Shown piece after piece: positions 44,298 through 52,399 of a stretch of 64,000 bases of DNA (position 1 is the stretch's first letter; each line of letters starts with the position of its first letter). The translations under genes were made by a program, and so were the position numbers. Source of the DNA: Paenibacillus silvae (GTDB lineage Bacteria; Bacillota; Bacilli; Paenibacillales; Paenibacillaceae); the NCBI RefSeq assembly GCF_014639235.1, contig NZ_BMFU01000001.1:434001-498000 (forward strand), read 5' to 3'. Below the pieces are notes generated by a model. The model made no database searches and had not been told where the DNA came from. It saw only the letters and a list, made by a program, of their open reading frames with translations.

Positions 44298-44861
44298 ATG
44301 AAAAAGTTATTTAGCTTGGCTCTTATTCTTGTTTTAGTCTTCTCGTTTAATGCAGCTGTCTTTGCAGAAGCTCAGACTACTCAACCTCAACCCAAACCTT
44401 TAACGAAAGAAGAAGTAGTAAATTCAAAAGAGTTCCTCGAAGCTGTAGAGGCAGCCAAAGCCGAGTTTAAAGCGTAGCAAGAAAATAGCGGTCCTGTGCT
44501 GCACGCACCTGCGCCAAAGGTATCACACATTAATGTATACGCTGTCGCTTCCCCTAATGGTGGTCAAAAAATTTACGGCTTCAATAGCAACCCGCTCTCA
44601 ACTGCCAATGATCACGGCGGGAACTGGATACAGTGTATTACGTTCCAGATCGGTTATGACAGCTCTCACTTCGGCACACTCGCAGGAAATAAAATGACAA
44701 ACAATTGGTCTGAACCTATAGATCTGGACGGTGATCGTGTTATAGATGCCTTTGCTCATTCTTGGCTATATGAGGCACCTAGTACGGGTGGGCAGTTCGT
44801 AGGAACCGTCTATTCCATTAACATTCCAACACAATGGACCGCTTGGATTAATGTTCGTTAA
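44298..44861 (+). pseudogene. Secreted small protein interrupted by an in-frame TAG
   Basis: The frame begins at ATG 44298 with AGGTGG upstream and encodes a signal peptide (MKKLFSLALILVLVFSF...). It stops at TAG 44475-44477, then continues in the same frame to 44861. Downstream it encodes a compact domain (VSHINVYAVASPNGGQKIYG ... TQWTAWINVR). The stop precedes CAA, so a CAG-to-TAG change is the simplest explanation. The intact product would be about 187 aa, secreted, function unknown. Confidence 0.7.
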
Positions 44862-44898
44862 GTTCTAAAGCCCAACACAAAGCAGCACCAAATTAATA

Positions 44899-44954
44899 AT
44901 ACTGTACCCCGTAAAGAGACATTTTTAAAACGTCTACTTTACAGGGTACAGTAT
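44899..44954. terminator. Long hairpin after the interrupted secreted-protein gene
   Basis: ATACTGTACCCCGTAAAG pairs with CTTTACAGGGTACAGTAT (one mismatch) and the stem extends toward AGAC/GTCT. There is no T-run, so it may be a terminator-like dyad or a small inverted-repeat insertion. Confidence 0.5.
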
Positions 44955-45032
44955 ACTTCCCCTAATCAAAGCCTATGACATTGTTTATCGTCTTCCTCAC
45001 TCTCCAATAAAATCTCATTCGGATTGTACACT

Positions 45033-45240
45033 TCAGTTACACACCCACTTCATTTCTTGTGATAGCCCTTCTGCAATATCAATCTTATAGACCTTATGTA
45101 TGCCTAATTTTTCGGTAGTGGTTAGCTTGTATATTTCAGGTTTTTCTGTAGGTTCTAGAACAGTCCACTGCCAATCCGATCCTGGGCCCGTCGTGATGGC
45201 CGCGATCTCTTTTCCTTCACTCTCATGAAAAATGCTTTCC
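45033..45240 (-). pseudogene. Orphan C-terminal coding fragment
   Basis: A minus-strand frame ending at 45033 reads KEIAAITTGPGSDWQWTV, then EPTEKPEIYKLTTTEK and ends in MKWVCN. Composition is protein-like, but no start codon exists; the frame enters the 3' end of the gene at 45223 out of phase. It looks like the remnant of a gene whose 5' part was replaced. Family unknown. Confidence 0.5.
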
Positions 45241-45594
45241 TGTATGTAAATCTTCTATTTCTACTGAGAGCTTTTTAGTATGGGGCCCCATGTATTGACC
45301 CGCTTTATGTAAAACATCAATATCTCCTCCAAGGTTGTACAATATCGTAGTCGATAATATTTGTACGATATAAAGGTCCGAGTGTAGTGCCATCCATTCA
45401 AAAAAACGAAAGAACTTTTCGATTTGCTCAATGTCACTATGCTCCTGAAGCAATCTTTCCACATGAGTAGACACTTCATCTCCGAAGAATACATGTCCTA
45501 GAAACTCTTGATTGAACTCCATATGCTCGATATATTGATCATTGAATTCCGGAAACAGTTTTAGAAATTGACTTATGAAGATGTCTTTCTCCAT
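45223..45594 (-). CDS. Immunity-like protein, DUF7674-type, copy 1
   Basis: A 123-aa acidic cytoplasmic protein, paralogous to the next gene: HVFFGDEV, FFRFFEWMA, DLYIVQILSTTIL and YMGPHTKKLS align with its neighbour. Such families occur as immunity proteins in toxin islands. ATG 45594 with GTGAGGAG upstream. Confidence 0.68.
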   Translation of the reverse strand: MEKDIFISQFLKLFPEFNDQYIEHMEFNQEFLGHVFFGDEVSTHVERLLQEHSDIEQIEKFFRFFEWMALHSDLYIVQILSTTILYNLGGDIDVLHKAGQYMGPHTKKLSVEIEDLHTGKHFS

Positions 45595-45624
45595 TATTCA
45601 TTCTCCTCACTTATACACTTTGTC

Positions 45625-45975
45625 TCATCTGGTATTATCCTTCCTTCCAATCAATAACTCTACTTCATCCGATAATTGTCTGGTTCGTTCACCCATATAT
45701 TTTTGAGCTTCTTTAAATATAGTGATGTCATCGCCAATTCTTGTTAAAATGGTTGTGGTTAAAACTTGTCTACTATAGAGATCCGCTTCGTTCGCTATAT
45801 CCTCGAAAAACGCAAAATATTTAACAGCCTTACTGTTGAATGCTTCCAACTTCAATTGATTAATTACTTCACTAGTGACATGATCGCCGAAAAAAACATG
45901 GGCTAGCTCCTCATTGTATTCTGAGATATGCTCTTGATAGGCCGCTTCAAACTCAATTTCACTTTTGTGTGCCAT
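45625..45975 (-). CDS. Immunity-like protein, DUF7674-type, copy 2
   Basis: A 116-aa paralogue of the gene at 45223, sharing HVFFGDHV, YFAFFEDIA, DLYSRQVLTTTIL and YMGERTRQLS. ATG 45975 with GAGGAG 8 nt upstream. The 30-bp spacing suggests a tandem duplication in one transcript. Immunity function is inferred from context. Confidence 0.68.
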   Translation of the reverse strand: MAHKSEIEFEAAYQEHISEYNEELAHVFFGDHVTSEVINQLKLEAFNSKAVKYFAFFEDIANEADLYSRQVLTTTILTRIGDDITIFKEAQKYMGERTRQLSDEVELLIGRKDNTR

Positions 45976-45993
45976 CTCATTTTCTCCTCTAAG

Positions 45994-46356
45994 TTACTTC
46001 TTTAACAAAGCCAACGCCTCATCAAACATCTCATTTGGACTTACATCTTTGCACTGCAATATAACATTTATGCAAACCTGTTTCTGCTGCTCGCTTAATT
46101 TCTCCGCCACCTTTTCAAATAATAGAAATGACTGCATCCTTACTTCCAAACTCGCATCTCCGATCAATGCCACAATGATCTCGATATCAGGCTCATAATG
46201 CATTTCTTCCATTGCGTATAGCAGAGTGCCCCTGCTCCTTCTCAACTGAGCATTAGAAAGAGCATCAATTAGCGGATAAACCGCTCTATTGTCTCCAATG
46301 TCTTTTAGTGCGATCGCCACTTCATTTCTGACAAGAGCATTCTTGGTTTCGGTCAA
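45994..46356 (-). CDS. HEAT-repeat protein, probably 5'-truncated
   Basis: About 120 aa of alpha-solenoid (EVAIALKDIGDNRAVYPLID, then DASLEVRMQSFLLFE). The only initiator is a TTG at 46354-46356 with no ribosome binding site. In-frame coding similarity (VEFLIDIL) continues upstream to a TAA near 46392, so the gene has probably lost its start. It precedes the DUF7674-type pair with an 18-nt gap. Confidence 0.55.
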   Translation of the reverse strand: MTETKNALVRNEVAIALKDIGDNRAVYPLIDALSNAQLRRSRGTLLYAMEEMHYEPDIEIIVALIGDASLEVRMQSFLLFEKVAEKLSEQQKQVCINVILQCKDVSPNEMFDEALALLKK

Positions 46357-46477
46357 AATATCAATTAGAAACTCAACTGAAGATCGATCTCTTTATAGTA
46401 GTTCAATGTTATGATTCCAATGGTCTAAATAAAAGGTAATATTGGATCTGATATTTAACTTTTTCCAATCCTTTTTA

Positions 46478-46882
46478 TCAATCGGAAAGGTTTCTTTGCC
46501 AAAAGCAAGAGATATAACGTGAATATAAAAGTAACCCATCATGTTCAATCATTTTAGCAATCACTCCTGTCAAAGGGTCTTTTGTCAATTCTTTATTAAT
46601 TGAAACGATGTATAGATATTTCCCCTCGTTAAGATACCTATAGGTTATTTCATCCCCTCCTTTTAGCTTGCTGCATGATGGACTTTCGAATGTTTCTGTC
46701 TTCGTTCTGTTGTGCCCTTTTGACAGATCGCTAACAGTTACCTTACATGATGAATCACCCTGTAGTTCAACTGAAACAATGTGCGTAGTTGATTCTATCG
46801 GCGTAAGATCATTCATTGAATACCATATCCAACCTAGTCCTGCAGCGATCAAAAACATACCGATGAGTAATGCTTTTTTCAA
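46478..46882 (-). CDS. Small membrane protein, DUF3592-like, with probable C-terminal frameshift
   Basis: 134 aa as read: an N-terminal membrane segment (MKKALLIGMFLIAAGLGWIW), an extracytoplasmic domain with a cysteine pair, then an odd tail GLLLYSRYISCFWQ. In another frame the DNA past about 46530 reads FTLYLLLLAKKPFRLIKRI, a membrane helix with basic end, as expected for DUF3592-type proteins. A TA duplication in TATAT would explain it. Start is TTG 46882, 8 nt after AAAGGAGG. Confidence 0.6.
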   Translation of the reverse strand: MKKALLIGMFLIAAGLGWIWYSMNDLTPIESTTHIVSVELQGDSSCKVTVSDLSKGHNRTKTETFESPSCSKLKGGDEITYRYLNEGKYLYIVSINKELTKDPLTGVIAKMIEHDGLLLYSRYISCFWQRNLSD

Positions 46883-46906
46883 AAAAGTATCCTCCTTTCA
46901 GAATCT

Positions 46907-47101
46907 CTATTTCAATTTCAAAATGGAATCTATTATGTAATCCAAATTAAAAATAGTTGCTAATATGAAGCTCTTGAGTATGATTCTAACTGATATTACC
47001 TTTAAAACATGTCTGCTATTCTCTGAATCTATAGATCCTGTTAGAAAAATATCGCCCAAGTAATTATCCCTAATTGTATTTTTGATTCGATCCAAAGACA
47101 T
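46907..47101 (-). CDS. Short hypothetical protein
   Basis: A 64-aa frame with AGAGG 7 nt before the ATG at 47101. The C-terminal half is hydrophobic (VRIILKSFILATIFNLDYII). No family recognised; it may be a remnant of a larger immunity gene. Confidence 0.4.
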   Translation of the reverse strand: MSLDRIKNTIRDNYLGDIFLTGSIDSENSRHVLKVISVRIILKSFILATIFNLDYIIDSILKLK

Positions 47102-47146
47102 ACACTAACCTCTAAGGGGACTCCATACTAATAAGTGTAAAATATC

Positions 47147-47178
47147 AAAAAAAGCCACAAAAATTGCGACTTTTTTGA
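47147..47178 (-). terminator. Terminator of the Rhs toxin operon
   Basis: On the minus strand AAAAAGTCGC pairs with GTGGCTTTTT (two G-U) around AATTTTT, followed by TTGATA; 17 nt past the stop of the 47195 gene. Confidence 0.7.
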
Positions 47179-47194
47179 TTTCTTATTCACATCT

Positions 47195-47536
47195 TCACTT
47201 AATTTTCATGGTCGATTTAACCTTACTCAATCCGTATAACATTTTTTCATTCATCAGATAAATTAAAGATTCAATTTCTACTTTTGCTCTATAGTTTTCT
47301 GGATTCTTTACGAACATTTCATTGGTTTCATTTAATATAACCACTTCAAATTCACTTTCTTTAATTATAAAATGATCAGTTAATTCTAACTTATCTCCAA
47401 CGAGAGAATGAGTTAGAAAGTTAACTATATCTTGAATTGAGTATTCCTCAACCTCAATATCTATAAAGGATACTAAGGTATGAATAGCGCCATTTTCATT
47501 ACTCTCATAGAATTTTATTTTATTAAACATATTCAA
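47195..47536 (-). CDS. Probable immunity protein of the Rhs toxin
   Basis: A 113-aa acidic cytoplasmic protein (MNMFNKIKFYESNENGAIHT...) placed 12 nt after the Rhs stop codon. No known family recognised. I start it at the TTG at 47536 because AGGAG lies 9 nt upstream; the ATG two codons in has a 15-nt gap. Role as inhibitor of the Rhs C-terminal toxin is inferred from position and acidity. Confidence 0.72.
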   Translation of the reverse strand: MNMFNKIKFYESNENGAIHTLVSFIDIEVEEYSIQDIVNFLTHSLVGDKLELTDHFIIKESEFEVVILNETNEMFVKNPENYRAKVEIESLIYLMNEKMLYGLSKVKSTMKIK

Positions 47537-47548
47537 TAAGACACGCTC

Positions 47549-50500
47549 CTAATTTTTTTTTGGATAGGCACTCCAGATATTCCCCAATTCATCAACAACA
47601 ATTTTGATGCTTTTTTCATTTCTAGTACCTATTATTTTACCTGCATCAATTATTATTTCATAAGATTTTTGATTTAATGAGCCAAGAGATCCATTATTGT
47701 TTGTAACATTCTTTATCTTACCTTTTTTGATGGCATTAGTAATTAATTGTTTAGCTTCTGCTTCCGTAGCAACATTAAACCTCGTCCATGATCCAGTACC
47801 ACCCGATAGATGCTTGTTTTTTACCCAAATGTTTGGAATGCTCTTTTTTAATGCCGTTTTTCCGAGAGTGGTTACACTTGTGCTAAAGACTGTATAACCT
47901 CCAGTTAGACCTCCACCTACTATTGTGGCCCAAAATACTTTCATTTCATAAAGGTTTTGTCCACTTTCGTATGCATCTAATAATTGGCTTTTAGCTAGAA
48001 TAGCATGGGAAGGTGAATTAATAAGTGCGCCACTGGTTTGTGTTAGCTGCCCATATAAATTATTGAATTTCACACCTTTGTCATTATAGACCTTCGTAAA
48101 AACCTTACTTAGGCTCGGTTTAACAGAGTTATCCCCTTTCATTGCTGCATCCAACATTTTTTCAATTTCATAATATGTTGAGGTTTTACTATGCCCACTC
48201 GGATCCACATATTTCAACGGATTGTTATGAACATAAGAATACAGATTCAAACTCAGTGGATCGTTGAGTTCCCCTTCATACGTATCCTCACCGATGAAAC
48301 GGGCCATGCCTGGGTCGTACCAGCGAGCTCTCAAGTATTGCAGACCTACGGTGTCATCCCAATATTCTCCTGCGTAGCGAAGTACATTCGGAACCGATTC
48401 TTCTTTGGTTAACGGTCCGCCCCAGATATCGTACGTGTAACTGTTTAGAACTTCGCCTGCATCGTCTACAAGACCAACGACATCTCCATGTCCGTTCAAC
48501 TGGTAGTATTCCAGTTTGCCCGTCTTTTTGTCCTGACGAGCCCATAGCTGCCCATACAAGTCATAGATATAAACGTAAGTAAGCTCTGATTTTCCTGATG
48601 TTACTACAGCCTCAGCCATCAGTTTGGCTTCTTCGTCATAGTAATACCGAATGGTTTGCTCGCCTTCGGTACGTTCGTACAACAATCCATCACCGTTATA
48701 GCTATAGGTTACGGTTTTACCTTCTCCGGTAGCTTTAACCATACGATTCTGACTGTCATACGTATACTGTGCATCCTTCAGACCGTATATTTTTCCGCTT
48801 CCGGTACTGTATCGGTTACCGTTCTGGTCATAGGTGTACGTTTCTTTTTGCGTGCCCGTTTCAGTCTGAATCCGGCTCAATTCATCGTAAGTGTATTGAT
48901 CCGTTTTTCCGTTTTGGGTACGGGTCGTAATGTTTTTGTTACCGTCGTACTCATAGCTAAACTGTTGAACTGCGGAAGCTCCTTGAGAGACTGTAACCCC
49001 CGACAGGTCATATCCGTTATACTGGTAGCTGGTACTGATCCCTTTACCAAATGACAGTTTTTCCAGTAAGCTATTCGGTTTGTAACTGAACGTCATACGA
49101 TCTACCGGTGTTGTTCCCGATGAAGCAAGAGCAGAAGCTCCTCCTGTACCCGAGGCAATATCCATGGAAGTGACCCGATTCATCGCATCGAGGTCGCCGT
49201 GAATACGCAGGGCTTGTCCCTTTACATCGGTTAACGTGTATCCCAGACGTTGCTGCGTATTATTTTCATAACTCAGCTGTGTTCCGTCTGGAAATGTTAA
49301 TCCGTCCAACATTCCATCTGATTGCTGATAGCTGTACGTCGTTTTGCCATGGCCGTCGGTCATTGAGGTTCTGCGCCCAACAGCATCATACGTATACGAT
49401 ACGCTCGTATCTGGTGCCTTCATGCTTGTGAGCATGTCGTCACTGTTGTACGTATATTCGGTGACTTTTCCAAGTCGATCCTGCTTTTTGATCAGATTGC
49501 TTCTTTTATCATAGTAATAGCTGGTTGCATAGCCATCCAGGATAGGCGGTGTCTGTTTAATCAGCCTTCCCAGTTCATCATACTGTTTGGTAACCGTCTG
49601 ACCGTTCGCTGATACGACCTGAGTCGTCTGACCTTGATAGCTGTAGAAATAACGGCTTGTCTCTTGCTTCGGTGTTGTTGCCGTTGCAATTTGACCAATA
49701 GCATCATACGTATACGTTGTCCGTTCGCCGTTACCATCTATAGATGCCGTCACATTGCCATCCAGATCATACTCCTTCTGTTGCAATGGAACGTATGCAC
49801 CGTTCTGATACTCTTCCATTACTGTCACGCGGCCCAATACATCTCTTTTTTCTCGGGTTTTGTTGCCAGCAGCATCTTCATACGTTACCGTACGATCTAC
49901 AGCGTTATAAGCTGTGTTGGCCGTGGTCGTATCCGGGTATTGAGTCTTGGTTGTTCGGCCCAACGCATCTACGACAAATCGGGTTACATTTCCTTCAGCG
50001 TCTTCAACCGCTGTGACATTTCCTTCTTCATTATAGGCATACTTATATGTAGCCTCTGCCGTCTGTTCTTCTGCCAAAAGACCTAACGGATTATACCGCT
50101 CTTTGGTAACCATACCGTCCGGGGCGGTGTTGGTAATTATATTTCTAACATCATCATAGGCAGTGATTGATTTTGTGCCATCCGCATGGGTGACTTGAAG
50201 AACCCGCCCTGCTTGGTCATACTGATACGTTTCTTCTTCACCGGAAGCATCTGTTACTTTTTTCAGTTCACTAGCACCATTATATTCGTACGAATCAACG
50301 TAAGGAGTTGCCTTCCCGGCAATATCATTGACAATGGTTGTCCTTGATTGAACCAAATGTCCTGCATTCGCATCATAACTCAGCGTCACAACGCGGTCTT
50401 TAGCCAGATAACCCCCTTTATCCGTTGTCGTGACAACTCTGCCTTTGGCGTCGAATTTGATCTCGGAGTCAGATAATATCTGTCCTCCGTATCCGTTTTT

Positions 50501-52369
50501 GGTTACACTTCGTAATACAGCTCCTTGTCCATTATAAGTCGTTTCTGTGTATCTTTCTAACCTGTCATTAATCTTAGTCGTTGTACGAATAGGTTTGATC
50601 CAAAAGTACGGAGACTTCCCGGTTTCATAGACATAAGTGGATTCTTGTCCTGTACTTTGCTTTTCGGAAGTGACCATTCCATTCGTATCATACGTCATCG
50701 TAGTGGTCAGCTTATCTCCTGTACGCCCACTTTCGCTAGTCCACTCTGATTGTTCAGTTGGCAGATTCCGTTTATTTTGACTATCGTATTTATACTCCGT
50801 GTTATAAATGACACCATCTGCACTTAATTCATGCTTGTCCACCCGGACTAAATCCGGCTGTTGAGCTGCACTGAATGATTTGGAGAACTTCCATGTATCT
50901 ATCATACTTCCTGATTCTACTTTCGTAGTCCATGATGCGGATTGACCGTAAGACTCCAGATCCTCTCCAGAGTATTCAAAGTTCACTTTATCCAGAGTAC
51001 CTTCACCATCAGTCGAGCTATAATGACTCTTACGCTCTCTGACTTTGTATACAAATTGTACAGAAGATGTTCCAACCTGCTTCAAAGCCGGTATGTAGGC
51101 ATAATCTGTTATCGCTGAGGATGGACTCGTAATGCGCGACAACAGCGCCGTATGCATCACACCATGTGCACTCTGATCTTGTTGAAGCTCCGGTAAAAAG
51201 TTGAATTTGGCTTCTGGATAATAATACGTATAGGTCGTTGTTCGATCCAGTGCATCCGTAAACTCTCTCAGAATACGAATATTTCCGTCCTCACGCTGTG
51301 TATAGGTCACTTTCCGATCCGTTCCAGCAAGCTGAACAGTGATTTTCAGATCGGCATACGTAAATGCCAATGCTTGACCTTCGCTATTTTCAATCCGTGA
51401 GATGACTCGGTTACCATTCGAGGTTGCATATTTAAAATTAATCGTATTTCGGTAAGCATCTGTAATCTGCAGCAAATCTCCTGTTTGTGTAAACAAATAC
51501 TCATACCCGTTTCGGATGGATAAACGATAGCTGCTGGCTACCCCATCGACCGTTACAGTTGCATCTTTTTTAAGTGAAATATCATTCCATACGTAACCTT
51601 CTAGTTCCAAATTTGCGTTTAAGCGATAATAACCTGCACCTGGAACATAAATGTATTGATTCTCACCACGTTGATCGATAAAAGGTAAATCCCAACGCCA
51701 GCCCTGACCGAGTCCTGCGGCTTCTTCTTTACGCGGTGTTACCGCATTAGAATACGTTTGAGTCGCTTCGTCATACTCCACACCAAGTTGTCCATTGGCT
51801 CTAGCCGTATCATAAATACGTGTCAGATCGAAGGGAATCAGACCCGGAAGTGACAGATCGGCACTTTGAATTATCATCTCTCCTGTAGCAGTTGAGATGG
51901 ACTCAGCTCCATAAGACGTCATATACCGGGATGCTTCATCCCGAAGATCGACATGATCAAGCCCTGTTTGATCCACGGTTGTTCCTTTACCTGGAACTTC
52001 ATCGTCAACCGCACTGGTTGAAAATGATTGTGTTGATAGGGAAGGACGCAGTTCCTCCATTGGTAGTGGTTCGCTGATTTCTTGTGTTTCAAGCCATTTC
52101 TCAGCAGCCTCGCCGCCTGTGCGATCTGTCTGTAAAGCTTTATACAACTGGTACAGCGAGTAACCTTGATCTAGTTTTTTCTCAATCCATTCCTCTTGAA
52201 TACCAAACTGCTCTTGCAAACTATGAATTGTAATGTAGGTAGCAGAAGGAAGAGAGTCTCTTCCTCCTGACGACGATGCCGCTGCAGCCTGCCCTTCATA
52301 CGCAAAAGAGCCAAGCCCACTAAAAACCAATATGGCACATAACCAAATAATCGTTAATTTCTTAAACAC
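47549..52369 (-). CDS. Secreted Rhs/YD-repeat polymorphic toxin
   Basis: A 1606-aa exported toxin. Residues 1-30 are a signal peptide. A DUF6531-type entry follows (SISTATGEMIIQSADLSLPG), then dozens of YD repeats (for example TYDAVGRRTSM, YDELGRLIKQT) that build the Rhs shell. The shell ends with the hyperconserved region LRARWYDPGMARFIGEDTYE and the DPSGH autocleavage-type motif at about 1389-1393. The variable tip (1395-1606) ends in an 88-residue domain (KHLSGGTGSWTRFN ... WSAYP) that resembles BECR-fold ribonuclease toxins; this is a pattern guess. GTG start 52369 with GAGGTG upstream, 30 nt after the repeat-protein gene. Confidence 0.92.
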   Translation of the reverse strand: MFKKLTIIWLCAILVFSGLGSFAYEGQAAAASSSGGRDSLPSATYITIHSLQEQFGIQEEWIEKKLDQGYSLYQLYKALQTDRTGGEAAEKWLETQEISEPLPMEELRPSLSTQSFSTSAVDDEVPGKGTTVDQTGLDHVDLRDEASRYMTSYGAESISTATGEMIIQSADLSLPGLIPFDLTRIYDTARANGQLGVEYDEATQTYSNAVTPRKEEAAGLGQGWRWDLPFIDQRGENQYIYVPGAGYYRLNANLELEGYVWNDISLKKDATVTVDGVASSYRLSIRNGYEYLFTQTGDLLQITDAYRNTINFKYATSNGNRVISRIENSEGQALAFTYADLKITVQLAGTDRKVTYTQREDGNIRILREFTDALDRTTTYTYYYPEAKFNFLPELQQDQSAHGVMHTALLSRITSPSSAITDYAYIPALKQVGTSSVQFVYKVRERKSHYSSTDGEGTLDKVNFEYSGEDLESYGQSASWTTKVESGSMIDTWKFSKSFSAAQQPDLVRVDKHELSADGVIYNTEYKYDSQNKRNLPTEQSEWTSESGRTGDKLTTTMTYDTNGMVTSEKQSTGQESTYVYETGKSPYFWIKPIRTTTKINDRLERYTETTYNGQGAVLRSVTKNGYGGQILSDSEIKFDAKGRVVTTTDKGGYLAKDRVVTLSYDANAGHLVQSRTTIVNDIAGKATPYVDSYEYNGASELKKVTDASGEEETYQYDQAGRVLQVTHADGTKSITAYDDVRNIITNTAPDGMVTKERYNPLGLLAEEQTAEATYKYAYNEEGNVTAVEDAEGNVTRFVVDALGRTTKTQYPDTTTANTAYNAVDRTVTYEDAAGNKTREKRDVLGRVTVMEEYQNGAYVPLQQKEYDLDGNVTASIDGNGERTTYTYDAIGQIATATTPKQETSRYFYSYQGQTTQVVSANGQTVTKQYDELGRLIKQTPPILDGYATSYYYDKRSNLIKKQDRLGKVTEYTYNSDDMLTSMKAPDTSVSYTYDAVGRRTSMTDGHGKTTYSYQQSDGMLDGLTFPDGTQLSYENNTQQRLGYTLTDVKGQALRIHGDLDAMNRVTSMDIASGTGGASALASSGTTPVDRMTFSYKPNSLLEKLSFGKGISTSYQYNGYDLSGVTVSQGASAVQQFSYEYDGNKNITTRTQNGKTDQYTYDELSRIQTETGTQKETYTYDQNGNRYSTGSGKIYGLKDAQYTYDSQNRMVKATGEGKTVTYSYNGDGLLYERTEGEQTIRYYYDEEAKLMAEAVVTSGKSELTYVYIYDLYGQLWARQDKKTGKLEYYQLNGHGDVVGLVDDAGEVLNSYTYDIWGGPLTKEESVPNVLRYAGEYWDDTVGLQYLRARWYDPGMARFIGEDTYEGELNDPLSLNLYSYVHNNPLKYVDPSGHSKTSTYYEIEKMLDAAMKGDNSVKPSLSKVFTKVYNDKGVKFNNLYGQLTQTSGALINSPSHAILAKSQLLDAYESGQNLYEMKVFWATIVGGGLTGGYTVFSTSVTTLGKTALKKSIPNIWVKNKHLSGGTGSWTRFNVATEAEAKQLITNAIKKGKIKNVTNNNGSLGSLNQKSYEIIIDAGKIIGTRNEKSIKIVVDELGNIWSAYPKKN

Positions 52370-52399
52370 TCCATCACCTCAACCTAGTTTTAACAATCA

